Part shown: piece after piece, positions 19,294 through 29,795 of the stretch
How positions within the stretch are numbered: position 1 is the first letter of the stretch
Layout of the letters: the number at the start of each line of letters is the position of its first letter
Source of the DNA: Irineochytrium annulatum
Taxonomy: Eukaryota > Chytridiomycota > Chytridiomycetes > Chytridiales > Chytridiaceae
Assembly: GCA_027600665.1 (NCBI GenBank)
Contig: JADGJL010000234.1
Span: 1 to 29,890, forward strand
Length of the DNA: 29,890 bases
Direction of reading: 5' to 3'
Position numbers and translations under genes: made by a program
Notes under the pieces: model-generated
What the model saw: the letters and a program-made list of their open reading frames with translations, nothing else
What the model was told of the DNA's origin: nothing
Database searches by the model: none

Positions 19294-22200
19294 TCATTTG
19301 CTGATGATCATCCGGATGGTGACAAATTTAAACGGCATGATAGGCACCAACATGTTCCCCTCCGCATCCCTATCAACCTTCTCGCCGAGATCCTCAAGCA
19401 CGTTAGTGAAGTGGGCCTCCTTAACGGGCAGTTGCCTGACAAAGCATGTTACATCGCGTGCAAGATTGACGTGTCCGGAAAGCAAAACTCACGTGGAGAT
19501 CTTCACGGTGCCTCTCCCTCCGTAGGCCTCATACAACCTGATGACGACATCGTTGCCACCCTTCCTCGGATCTTCCGCCATCTTGACAGTGTCGAGGACG
19601 ACGTTCTCCATGTCTACCTTGAAGAACTCGCCCGAGGATGCGGCGTCGGCGTTATTAGGATCAACCAGCATCGGTCTACACCCAAATGGCGTGGAAAGAT
19701 CAGAATAAACAGCACGTAGAGATTTGAACTTACAGGGCGATCAGCGGCACGTTGTACTGATACGCCTGCCGCACGACGTCGCTCTGCAAGAATGCGCCCT
19801 GATGCGGGTAAAGTGCGTATTTTAGCACGTGAGTACCGATATCCGCATGGGCGTCCGGGGCCTACGTGACAGCATTGGTTAAGAAGGGTACTGTACTCCA
19901 ATAACCTAAGGCCAGACTCTACCTTCGGGGCCCGAAGCAGCGAGAGCCTCATAACGTTGCGCAGGACCGAGTAGCCGTACTTGCTGCGGCAATATTAACG
20001 AATTGAAAATAAAGCCACGAGAACGTTGCTCGAGGAACCACGTACCAATCATTTAGCAACGCGACACCAAAGCCGTACTCGGACAAATCCGCATACTTGT
20101 GCCCGCAAACCTCGAAGCGGGCGAGGTCCCTAAAAGAGGTAACCGCTTAAAAACGAAACGACATCGACACAGAAAACGGATGGCTCTTACCAACTGTTGT
20201 TGTAATGCGTCGGCCGCTGAATATACCCGAACTGCGTCTCATACGTCGCATAGTCGCAGTTTATTGCAAGCGGGAACTCCACTTTCTGCAAAACAATCGG
20301 TTATCAAAAAGCTCATGTTGTCAGTACAAGATGACTCTCCGCACCAGCATTACGCGGTTCTCATCCCATTCAATTTTGGTCTCAAAGTCCAGCTTCGCGT
20401 CGACGGCCGTCAAGATAATCCGTTGCTCGATCCACGACGTCTCCGTAATCGGGTGGCGGACCTTGACAACGGCACGCACGGGGCCGGACTCCTCCACCGA
20501 CGCCTCGCCGACGCCAGCGTCCCAGCCCTTCTCCAGGTGGTAAACCTCAACCTAAAAGAAACAATCAACAGGCCGCTTGCGAGCGCCAATGGAACGTACA
20601 TCCCAAGCATCCCCTGCAGAAGGAATGTTAGCAGGAACAGCAGAAAAGCTTAATTAACCATCAAAAAGACCTACAGAAGAGCGGAATGTCCTCGAATATT
20701 TTAAAAACGTTCCCCAACTGTCCAGCGGCAATCGATTCGCGCCTGTTTATTCACAGAATCATCAGGTCACGAGAAGCGGTACACGGCGGTACTCACCGTG
20801 CTCTCTTGTCGTAAAGCGACACAACCTGACCGTGGCGGTTGAGAATGACCTTGACAAAGGCGTTTTCCAGCACAATCTCCTTATTCTTTGCAGATTCGGC
20901 TGGTTGCGGTAACAAGGTGATGATTAGGAAGTTTTCAAGGGACTAAAACTCAAAGTCAAAAAAGAGATTACCCTTGACAGCGGTAAAAGCCGCCGGCTTG
21001 TTCCCAATCCCGAACGACTTCATCGACATAGCCGGCACGTTATCCACTGTTCGGTTCTTTTGTCAGCAGAAATTTACCAACGATATGTTACCGACCAACA
21101 ACCAACGCCTTCCCCTCCTTGCCCATCTGCATCCAAGTGGCGCCCCCGAAGAGCTCGACGCCGCTCGTCAGGCCCTTCATCTCGACCTCGATGACGGCCG
21201 CCTCCGTTGTCCAACCGGTCGTGTTCAACACGGCCATTGCTTTACAACGTGTTTAATCGCAGTTCCCGCCCAAAATCGGTCAACATACAGACCCTGCGCG
21301 CCGCCGTTCTCAAACCTCTTCCTCAACTCGCCCAGCGCCTCCTCCTTCAACCTCGTCCCCGCCTGCTCGACGTCACGGTAGTACTCCAGCGCGTCGACGT
21401 ACACGAGCTCGATGGAGCTGCCCGGAAGGACGTCGTGAAACTGGTTGAGGAGGACGAGCTTCCAAAGCCGGTCAAGCTCGGCCTTCGGGTTCACGTAGGA
21501 CGACGTAGACTTGCCGTCGGCGGCGTTCAGAGTGATGGCGAGGGTGGCGAGAAGCTCGACGTCACGGAGGAGATACTCGAGTTTACGGTTGTAGCGCTTC
21601 ACGGCGCCGTGGGTCGTGTACTGGACATAGCGGGCCGGTTAGTATCTCCGCACTTTCAAAAAGATCACACCGTGCCCCTATGCAATTCAAAATAGAGTTC
21701 TCCTTTCCATTCGACGAGGTCCCTGCTCGATTTCTCCAGCTCGACGAAAAAATCCTCGGGGCTGCCAAACTCGACCGTCGCCGGGAGACCACGAATGCGC
21801 TTTAGCCGATTCAAGCGCTCGATCATGGGTACGAGCGGGCCGCCGCCGCCGTCACCGTTGCCATAGAGCATCAGCGACTTGTGGGTATACTCTTTATCCT
21901 TGTTGTTCTTCACGCTGGGGAAACATAGGCGTTAAAGAGGGAGGTAGAAGGAGATGATATACCTGAAGGTCACGTCGCGGACGGTGCCTTGGGCGACATA
22001 GGTGTCGGCGGGGGAGAAGTGGGTTAGGATAGAGGTGCCGTCGAGTCTACGTGGAAACATAAGCCCGAGGTCAAGAAGTCGTCAGGCGTTCTTACCCTGT
22101 CCACATGAAGGTAGTGTGAGGGAACTTGTTAATATTGTTCCACGACAACTTTTGCGTGAAAAAGTACTTGAGCCCTGAAGCGAACGGATAGTAAGACGCC

Positions 22201-23638
22201 TGCGGCACACGCTCTTTGTAGAATATGTACCTGATTCCTTTACAATCTGCGGTAGCTGCGCCGAGTACCCAAACGTATCCGGCAGCCAGAAAACCCCGCA
22301 CCTCTTCCCAAACCTGCTCTCAAAATATCTCTGCCCGTGTAGAAACTGCCGGCAAAAGCCCTCGCCACTCGGCACGTTGCAGTCCATCTCGACCCAGGTG
22401 CCCCCGATAGGGATGAACTGGCCCTTTTTAATCCAGCCCTTCATCCTCTCAAAGAGCTTTGGGTAAAGCTCTTCGACCCACTCGAACTGCTGCGCCTGCG
22501 ACGCCGTGAACTTGTAGTGCGGACGAGTCTCCATGAAGGTGCACTGCGTCGCGAAGGAGCGCGCGCACTTGCGCTTCGTCTCGCCATACGGCCATAGCCA
22601 CGCCGTATCAATGTGGCAGTTGCCGATGGCCGTGATCTTGAACGATAAGTTGTAAGCGATGAACACCAAAACGGTACCTGATGATCCGATTGGCCCTCCA
22701 AATCCCTTTCTCGCAAAAACGCCGCCGTAATCTCCCGCGCATCCCTCACGGACCCATACGCCCCCTTGGCGCGAAACCGGTTGATGGCCTCGTTCGCGGC
22801 ATACAGCGCGTCCGACGCCACCTGCGTCCCTTCACACTCCTTCACGATCCCCACGAGTATCTCAAAATCCCACCAGAGCGCGTGAGCGTCCGCGTCCGCG
22901 ACAGCGACCTCGGCCATTTTGATTTTGAACGTGCGATCGGGCTCGGGCGCGCGTATGCCCTCCCCGTTCCCGAACATGCCGTTGCAGCCCGTCTCGACGT
23001 AGAGGTGGAACTTCTGGTTGGCTTTGGCGGAGGTCGTGAGGATGTGGTCCACGTGTCGGTCTTTGCCGTCGGTGCCCGTGAGGCCCTGGAGGGGCTCGCC
23101 CGAGTCGGACCAGATGAGGCCCTCGCAGGAGGGGTCGAAGATGAGGAGGACCTCCTTTCCGGCGAAGGAGTCCGGGATGGTGATGGTGAGCTCGAACCAG
23201 AACGTGGCCCAACCTGCAGGGAATGGTCAGAACAAATTGCAGACATAAGGGAGATACTTACTCGGTCCGAACGACTCGCCAATCTTCGTGGGCTTGAAAT
23301 CTCCTTTCAAAGCATCCTTGAACGGGCTGGCATAAGCATTAAATCGCGTGCATGGTAAAGTAAAAAGCTCACATCCTCTTCAAATCCGGCACCGCGTGGA
23401 CCTTGATATCCACGCATTTCGAGTCCGTCATCGCCCAAAGCGCGCTTCTCAGATTCACATCCTCGAACTGGCCCTCGTCCAAGAATTTCTCGAGGCGTTC
23501 GACGGTGATGGCCCGGTGCTGGTCCGGCGCAACCAGAAGAGGTCAGTACAGCACGGGGACTGGGGGTGAATCCACCTTTTGCAAGGTATTCAGGTTCGAC
23601 GTTGACTTCGGCCTGGCGGACGCGGTCGTTGGTGCCAT
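19294..23638 (-). CDS. AMS1: GH38 alpha-mannosidase, Ams1 type, 21 exons
   Basis: Hydrolyses terminal alpha-linked mannose from free oligosaccharides. Ams1 enzymes are made in the cytosol and reach the vacuole by the Cvt/autophagy route, and here too there is no signal peptide. Splice sites and phase give 21 exons (first 23638-23576, last 19435-19294), summing to 3246 bases, or 1081 residues, with no frame break. Start [13 protein letters not shown] leads into [14 protein letters not shown], the usual Ams1 opening. Catalytic features: [12 protein letters not shown] (zinc ligands about H278 and D280), [32 protein letters not shown] (nucleophile about D390), [17 protein letters not shown] and [13 protein letters not shown] (zinc ligand about H603). 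Downstream are [35 protein letters not shown] and [16 protein letters not shown]. One internal exon is only 14 bases (20613-20600). One donor (gtcggta near 21095) is non-ideal. Several introns carry CTAAC; the one before 21620 has a perfect TACTAAC. Confidence 0.95.
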
Positions 23639-24304
23639 GATCACGACTTTGACGAAACTGGATCAAGCAATGTGCCTCTTCCCGCACTAGACGCAATTAT
23701 TCAAGTTTATATTCGCAAGTTTAAAGGGTTGCAGATGTCATTAACTGCAACGTAAAAAACGGGTCCACATACTACAAAAACGAAGTTTGTCTCATGACTG
23801 GGAAGAGGGTTGGCGACGTGATGGACGAATTGGAGGGCTCTCGGCCAGGCCGCGACAACATGCTGACCGGTGGGACGCGTCGGAGATCCATTGCAGACTT
23901 TGTGGGCGTGCGTGGAGCTGCGTGGAGCTGGAAGAGTTGAGGGAGGATGCCAGACGGGGCAGCGAGTTAAGGCGATTCATCATCGAGCCAGGAGCTAAAA
24001 GGGCGAGCCCCGACCTCACGCCCAGCACACCCCCCCTCCTCACCCGGGACCCCAGTGGGCGCCTCCGTAGCGCCGCCGTGCGCTTCGGCTGTCGCTCGCC
24101 CATCGCCGCATCATCGATGCCCACTTTTCAAGGCTTGTAAGTTGCTCTCTCCACCATCTCCTCCCGCCAACAGCCTGAGCTGCCATTGCACGTGGATAAC
24201 ACATACAGCGTCCGTCAGGCGAGAGGTGAAGATACGAATTCTTCTCCTTTCACAACGATTTGGTTGTTTGACTGACTACTAAGCAGAACAGGCACCCGTC
24301 AATT
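23639..24304. other. divergent intergenic region
   Basis: Separates the mannosidase start (-) from the F-box-like start (+), so it must hold both promoters. A direct repeat cgtggagctg occurs twice near 23910-23930. Open frames on both strands are short and motif-free. Confidence 0.4.
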
Positions 24305-26020
24305 ATGCTCCTCATCGACATCGCCTCGCTCAACGACGACGTCAAAACCCACATCCTCCGGCAGTTCAATTCTGCCGTTCGATCGGATCGCTACGCCTTG
24401 GTCAACTGCCTCCTGGTGTCACGATCCTTCTTCGAACCGGCGGCTAGCGTTTTGTGGTCCCTGCAGACCATCGCAACGAAGGTTTTCGATCCGAATGGAC
24501 TTGCGCACCCCATCCTGCAAGAGAACGCGGGTGGCCCATCCATCAGCGAACTCTTCCTCAAACACGTCGCCGAGGTGGAGAACGCTGGTGGTACATCTCA
24601 CTGCGACTTCTTGCTCAAACACGTCATCGGGGCGGAGCCTTCTGGCGATAGAGGCACTGCCTTGTCAGGGTTTGAGTGGCGGCGCCGCCTCTACCTCAGC
24701 TCCATCCGGGGGCTCAGGTGCAATAGGTTCTCCGACAGCGTGAGCTGCGATCGCCTGCTGCCCTGGCTAAAGCGCCTCGACACCATCGACGCAATGTTCG
24801 AGCCCGAATTCTGGGTTTCCCCTCTTGCGGACTGGCTCAAACGCCACGTTGGGCGGCGTCCGTTGCACTTTGGTACCTCACCAGCAATCAAGCAGGTCGA
24901 CATCGCCAAGCTCGGCCAGCTTAACATCCGCTCTCTGGAAATTAAAAACTCATACGTTGGTCCGGACGGGATCGTCGCTAGGGTGTTGAAGGGCTTTGCG
25001 TCAGCGCATGCGCCCTTGGGATTGCAGGCCTTGGTGCTGCAAAACGTCGCCGGACAAGCTGATATTGGCGCCCTCAGCAAGTACCTGATCGATCATGGTG
25101 CCGGGATTCAACACCTCAGCATTATTGCCAGCCCCACCGCACTTCTGAGCTTCTCTCCAACGGCCATCGCAAATATCGCTGCTTCAACAACTCATCTGAG
25201 GCACATTGAAGTGCACTTCCTTGATGGAAGCATCGTTCCTTTGATCAACGCGCTTCTGAGAGCGTCGCGGAATTCGCTGTCAATAGTCAAGGTCATGACA
25301 TATGGACAGAGCATTTATGACCCTGTGCCGATCGGTGACCTCCAACGGGTGACAGACTTGGAGCTCAACATAAATCATGAGTTCGATAAAGTTATCCTGG
25401 GGTTGGGGCTCGACTCGAAACAGAATCTCAGGCGATTAGCTCTCAAAGTGAATAACTGGACGATTGGTGGCCTCACAAAACTGATGGCTACCATCGGGGA
25501 GATGACAGGATTGAGGGATCTGTACATATTGGTTTCACACGCCCAGCCCTGGCTCTTTTCGACGGGCACGGCGGCAAGTCAACCGGTGGTGGGGCTTTGC
25601 ATAGGTAGACTTCAGAAACTGGAGCTGATCTGCCTAGGGGTTCAAGTGGTGATTGCTGATGGGGTAAGAGTTCAGGAGGAGGGTTTGCCTTCTCTAGAAG
25701 AGGTCTCTCTACAGTTTAGACTTGTCAATCGAGCTCCGGCTGAGGTGGAGGGGTGTTTGACTTTGGATCAAATGATCCAGGATGTGGTACTTGACGAGTG
25801 TAAAACACCGGCTTTGGTGTATGCGGATATCAATATGGGAGAAGTGGGACACTTTAAGCTCACAGGCGGCCGAAGGAATTTCAATGCAGATGCCTTGGAG
25901 CGTCTTAGGCAGACATTCGACAACAGGAGTTCTCATTCTGACCCTCATCTAGTTTGTAGTGGTTTCTGTAGTTCAGCTTCCTGTCCTGTGAACAGAAAAT
26001 TAAGCATTTCTTATTATTAA
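24305..26020 (+). CDS. F-box-like protein with leucine-rich segments, intronless
   Basis: A 571-residue uninterrupted frame. The first 50 residues (LNDDVKTHILRQFN...ALVNCLLVSRSFFEPAASVLW) fit the F-box pattern: a hydrophobic helix, then L..C.LVSR.F...A...LW. F-boxes dock substrate adaptors on Skp1 in SCF ubiquitin ligases. Residues 73-110 are two tandem 19-residue repeats (ENAGGxS...FLKHV). The remainder has leucine-rich-repeat character without strict register, for example LNIRSLEIKNS, LGLQALVLQNVAG, TDLELNIN, LRRLALKVNNW and LQKLELICLG. There is a Cys/Ser-rich tail near the end. It is intronless beside a 20-intron neighbour, consistent with a fast-evolving accessory family. The match to F-box is by pattern only, with no close family recognised. 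The start at 24305 is the first Met in a good context. Confidence 0.75.
   Translation: MLLIDIASLNDDVKTHILRQFNSAVRSDRYALVNCLLVSRSFFEPAASVLWSLQTIATKVFDPNGLAHPILQENAGGPSISELFLKHVAEVENAGGTSHCDFLLKHVIGAEPSGDRGTALSGFEWRRRLYLSSIRGLRCNRFSDSVSCDRLLPWLKRLDTIDAMFEPEFWVSPLADWLKRHVGRRPLHFGTSPAIKQVDIAKLGQLNIRSLEIKNSYVGPDGIVARVLKGFASAHAPLGLQALVLQNVAGQADIGALSKYLIDHGAGIQHLSIIASPTALLSFSPTAIANIAASTTHLRHIEVHFLDGSIVPLINALLRASRNSLSIVKVMTYGQSIYDPVPIGDLQRVTDLELNINHEFDKVILGLGLDSKQNLRRLALKVNNWTIGGLTKLMATIGEMTGLRDLYILVSHAQPWLFSTGTAASQPVVGLCIGRLQKLELICLGVQVVIADGVRVQEEGLPSLEEVSLQFRLVNRAPAEVEGCLTLDQMIQDVVLDECKTPALVYADINMGEVGHFKLTGGRRNFNADALERLRQTFDNRSSHSDPHLVCSGFCSSASCPVNRKLSISYY
24521..24634 (+). repeat. two tandem 57-base coding repeats
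   Basis: Copies at 24521-24577 and 24578-24634 each begin gagaacgc and encode ENAGGPS... and ENAGGTS..., both with a central FL/LLKHV. Length is a multiple of three, so the frame is kept. Substitutions between copies show it is not brand new. Confidence 0.85.
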
Positions 26021-26504
26021 ATGAACCTGCCATCACATTGTCGGCAGTGAATAGCAAGACAGTTTGAATTCTGTTCGCCAGAACGCATCATCTGTACCCA
26101 CTTTACATACAAAGCCCAGTTCGGACAACCGGGAGCGATGGCAGCCCGCAATCATCTCACTGTCGAGGAGTCTTGCGTAAAAACTTCCTCTCCCAAAGTC
26201 GCTGATCAGCTGTGGATTTTTATTTATTTTTCATTTTTGTTGAAGGACAAAGATGTGGAATTGGCTGTGTTGATGGGTTGAGTTCAAACTCTCAGACAAT
26301 GACTAGCTTGGTCTCGCATACACTGGACCATATAGTGACCGCGATTGAGAACCTTGACGTATTAATCATAGGCGCAACCTCATCTGGTAATATCGTTAAA
26401 AGTTATGATGGAAGAATTCCATCTTGCAGCATTTGAGTAGCCGATCGTGGTTGCATTTTCCTCCCTTCTTCGTTTCGGCTTATTCCCTTTCAAATCAATG
26501 AGTA
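26021..26504. other. intergenic between convergent genes
   Basis: Holds the 3' ends of the two flanking genes. A short + frame (26212-26436) has no motif. No gene or RNA feature is supported. Confidence 0.4.
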
Positions 26505-28262
26505 TTACGATATATCCACAGCTGATACACCCTCTTTGTGAACTGACTGCAGCAAAGCTCCCGACACTTGCTCCCAACCCTTTGACAAAGCCACAGCCAC
26601 GTCCTGTTCTTTAACAATGAACCCAGCAGCTACGAGCAACTCTATCAGTCGTGTCCTGTTCGCCTCACCGATTAAATCGAAGCGGGCGCTTGTCATCGCC
26701 TTTGTAACCAAGCTGTCGCCAAGCTTCCTAATCCCATCCTGAGCAGCTAGATCCGCCACATTTGCATGTGCTAGCAAATCCCGGAGCACGTCCACCCTGT
26801 CCTCTGGCCGTCCGTTACCCCACACTATCGGTATGGCAACTTCCAGCGCATGTAAAGAGACAGGAAACGATCGCGGAAGCAGGAGCCTCGTTGCACGCGC
26901 TGCTACCGGGTAAGGTTGCACTTCGCTCACAAGGGAGGTGATGACGTCCTCGGTTTTCAAGGCGTCTCCCATCCGGTCAACCAGGCCGGAAATGAAGTCA
27001 TCTGGTCCAGATGACTGACACGCCGACAGGATGCAGCGTCCGGTGACCGCGCCGCCGGCCGCGCGGAATTCGTCGATCTTTTGAAGGTGTGTTGCAAAGT
27101 CGCGCTGGTACATATGGCAGGTTGAAAGCTGCAGGATCACTCGATCACGGTAGTCGGCATAGAGAACATGCGCGTCGACCAGATCCTGCATTAGCTGCGG
27201 CCTCGCCAGGTAGACTGAGATAGCATATTGATCGCAGAGCATCGATGGCTCAAACTCCCCAGCGCCAAGCATCTCGAGAAGCGTTGCGTCATCCGCGGCC
27301 CGCTTAGGATACGCGCCCTTTGTTGCCAGATATCGCCATACAGTGGATTCGTTCGGTTTGATCCCTAACCTAATCACTTTCGCCACCAGTTCCTTGTCCC
27401 GCACGTCAACGATACTCCACACACGTCGCGAGACATCCTTAGAGATGTTTTCTCCTAGCATCTCTCCTGCCAACTCAATGAACTCCCCGCCGCGGCTAAA
27501 GCATGCTCTGACAGACCCCCAAAGATCGTCGGTCATATCCCCTCCGGGTATCCCTATTACCATCTTCACCAGTTCTCGTGCGATCTCCAACCCCGCGCAC
27601 TTCTTTATCATCATATCCCACCAGGATGCCCGCGTGTAAGCCAACGGCCTGTGCCGCCTCGGGCCCGCTTTATACCCCAGAACCCGCATGAGAGCCACGT
27701 CGCCCTTATCAACTGCCCTTTGGAGTGCCTTGGCGCGATGGGCGTCGTTCAATAGGACATGACCCTTCAACGCCTCGTTGTGGAGGCAGATCGTAACGAC
27801 AGCGACGGCGTCCTCCCTCTCGATCAGACCGCGGAGTAAACACGTCCTCCACGAATGCTTGTGCCTCACGATCCGGTTGCAGTCGTAGTGCTGCGCGCCT
27901 CGGCCCACGAGGACGGCCAGGCACTCGATCAGGTCTGGCATATGGTACTGATACGGCTTGATCAGCATCCTCAGAGCCCGATCCACGTCGCCATGACAGC
28001 GGGCGACGAGGAAGTCGCATTTGGATGCGGGTGTTGAGAAGCAACTCGCCCGGATCTCGCGGTTGATCGTCGTCGCACGAGCGAGGCCGGCGAGGCTCCA
28101 GCAGGCGTGAGAAAGGATAAAGGCCCAGATCTCGGGGAAGAGGCGGGGCTTCGGTGGTAGCGGATCTCCTCTGGCTGCACCGGGGCATTGGACCGGTCGA
28201 AGGTCCTCATCGAACATGAAAATGGGCCACAATCTCACCCCAAACGCCTGTCGCTGCTCCAA
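26505..28262 (-). CDS. F-box-like protein with ankyrin-like helical repeats, intronless
   Basis: A 585-residue uninterrupted frame of a family not known to me. Residues about 40-75 (RLFPEIWAFILSHACWSLAG, then LARATTINREIRASCF) look like an F-box: P-E-I-W..I, then W.LA.L...N...R. The rest is helical with a rough 33-residue rhythm reminiscent of degenerate ankyrin repeats: KALQRAVDKGDVALMRVLG, RELVKMVIGI, DDATLLEMLGAGEFE, RTRLIELLVAAGFIV. No membrane span or signal peptide is visible. The Met at 28262 is the longest start; a second at about 28217 (MFDEDLRPVQ) is equally plausible, because similarity to the family relics starts after it. Relics of the same family lie at 10860-12107 and 18815-18943, so this is the only intact member seen here. 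A role in SCF-type substrate recognition is inferred from layout only. Confidence 0.75.
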   Translation of the reverse strand: MEQRQAFGVRLWPIFMFDEDLRPVQCPGAARGDPLPPKPRLFPEIWAFILSHACWSLAGLARATTINREIRASCFSTPASKCDFLVARCHGDVDRALRMLIKPYQYHMPDLIECLAVLVGRGAQHYDCNRIVRHKHSWRTCLLRGLIEREDAVAVVTICLHNEALKGHVLLNDAHRAKALQRAVDKGDVALMRVLGYKAGPRRHRPLAYTRASWWDMMIKKCAGLEIARELVKMVIGIPGGDMTDDLWGSVRACFSRGGEFIELAGEMLGENISKDVSRRVWSIVDVRDKELVAKVIRLGIKPNESTVWRYLATKGAYPKRAADDATLLEMLGAGEFEPSMLCDQYAISVYLARPQLMQDLVDAHVLYADYRDRVILQLSTCHMYQRDFATHLQKIDEFRAAGGAVTGRCILSACQSSGPDDFISGLVDRMGDALKTEDVITSLVSEVQPYPVAARATRLLLPRSFPVSLHALEVAIPIVWGNGRPEDRVDVLRDLLAHANVADLAAQDGIRKLGDSLVTKAMTSARFDLIGEANRTRLIELLVAAGFIVKEQDVAVALSKGWEQVSGALLQSVHKEGVSAVDIS

Positions 28263-28841
28263 GTATCCCCGCCATCAACAAACTCGTAGAATGGCGCTGA
28301 TTGACCCGAGCTGACGGCGCTTCGTCCCTCGACGACGCTGGACGGAGCCCTGAACCCGTCGCCCATTTCTCCACACGTCGCGTGACGGCGCGCGGATGTA
28401 TGCTCCCTCGTCCGCTACATCTGCGCGCGCGACCTCTTCTTCGTCAACGTCTGGCTGACGCTGATCGGTCACTGCTAGTCGCGCTCCCACGGAGTCACGC
28501 TCGTGAAGGCCATTCCGCACCTCGTTCGCTTTCAACGGTCCGATACAACCTCAGCGATCGCTAAGCCATGGCCGTGGCAGTTGGGACATCTGCAGGACGA
28601 GGACGCGGAGGATTTGTTGGAGGCCAGTCTTATAAGAGGATGATGGTCTCGCGAAATGATAGCCGTGGCATGCAAAACACGCGGTCTTGGCGCTCGTGGA
28701 TACTGCGCTGGATCATGAGGAGATGCTGGAGGCCAAGGAGTTCGAGGAAGATTGGGGAGTCGATGCGGAGGAGGCACTTATCCAGTTATTCAATTCATTT
28801 CATGCCTTTATGTCAATCAGTTTTCGACCTGATCAGTCCGA
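28263..28841. other. divergent spacer with coding-like remnants
   Basis: Must include promoters for both flanking genes. On the + strand a protein-like stretch (YICARDLFFVNVWLTLI near 28420-28465, then VTLVKAIPHLVRFQR near 28498-28535 after one stop) and an acidic stretch (LDHEEMLEAKEFEEDWGVDA near 28705-28765) are readable but in different frames. These may be remnants of a dead gene or an unresolved upstream exon. I cannot assign a family. Confidence 0.25.
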
Positions 28842-29795
28842 ATGTCCTCCAGCACGACCATCTGGATCTCGGAGCCAATGCTGGCCCCAGGGGCACCCTC
28901 CCGTCCCACGGATCGCAGCTGGTGCCACGGTACCCCGGGCGGCCTCGTCCGCACAGACGCCAGCGGCAACAACATACAAAACCCCGTCCCTCTTCCGTCC
29001 AACTCTGTCGACGCCCACTCCACCGGCCTCTCCCGCCTGCCCCTCACCGACACCACCTCTCTCCGCGCCCGCTATAACGCCGCTCTCTCTGCCCGCCACG
29101 CGCGGGACGTCGCCTTCTCGAACCTTTGGCCCACGATTCTCCGCCTCTCGTGGTCCCGCAAAGACATCCTCAGTCTGGCATGGTCCCACCCCAACCTGAT
29201 CCCCGTGGATGAGGTGCAGTGGGTGCTGTCCGATCGCGGTATGAAGGCGCAGGTTGTCAGGAAGCTGCAGACGACGCACCTGCCAAAGATGGATTGCTCG
29301 CAGCTGATGGACCGGAGGGAGTTCGAGAGGATGATGTTGAGAGCTGTTAGGTTCCCCGACCATCCGGCGCACGCGGTCGACGCGCTCTGTGCAGCCGTGC
29401 TGGCGCACCGCGCATTGCCGAGAAGCGCGGAGGCGAAATCCCAACGACGCCACCGGCTTCGGGTCGAGCTCGAGCGGCACGGCTGCAAGCTGCGCCCTGA
29501 CTCATGTCTCTGCGCATCCTACATCGAGGGCTCCGCTTGCGTGAGCGAGGGGGAGGTCGTGGCTGTCATGAGGGTGACGAAGGCGCTGTTCGATTTCGGT
29601 CATCAGGCGTGGAGCGAGTGGGCGAAAGTGTATGAGGGGAGGGTTGAGGAACGGGTGTTCAAGGAGGGGATGGGTTGGAAGGAGGCAACGGACAAGGAGA
29701 TCGAATCCGATCGGTTTAGGTCTGACGCGGAAGATTCGATTAAGGAGGCGAGGATGGGAGGGGGTTTCTACGGAGAGTATCGCTTCAGGTATTAG
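28842..29795 (+). CDS. unrecognised intronless protein, possibly F-box-like
   Basis: A 317-residue frame ending TAG at 29793-29795, shortly before the window edge. Residues about 90-120 (FSNLWPTILRLSWSRKDILS, then LAWSHPNLIPVDEV) resemble an F-box: L.P.IL......D.LSL...N. The following sequence is helical and charged, with VQWVLSDRGMKAQVVRKL, RREFERMMLRAVRFPDHP and ALFDFGHQAWSEWAKVYEG, ending GGGFYGEYRFRY. No signal peptide or membrane span. The N-terminal 70 or so residues are Ser/Pro/Thr-rich and look disordered, so the true start could be a later Met or an upstream exon. It is not visibly homologous to the other two F-box-like genes beyond this pattern. Confidence 0.6.
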   Translation: MSSSTTIWISEPMLAPGAPSRPTDRSWCHGTPGGLVRTDASGNNIQNPVPLPSNSVDAHSTGLSRLPLTDTTSLRARYNAALSARHARDVAFSNLWPTILRLSWSRKDILSLAWSHPNLIPVDEVQWVLSDRGMKAQVVRKLQTTHLPKMDCSQLMDRREFERMMLRAVRFPDHPAHAVDALCAAVLAHRALPRSAEAKSQRRHRLRVELERHGCKLRPDSCLCASYIEGSACVSEGEVVAVMRVTKALFDFGHQAWSEWAKVYEGRVEERVFKEGMGWKEATDKEIESDRFRSDAEDSIKEARMGGGFYGEYRFRY

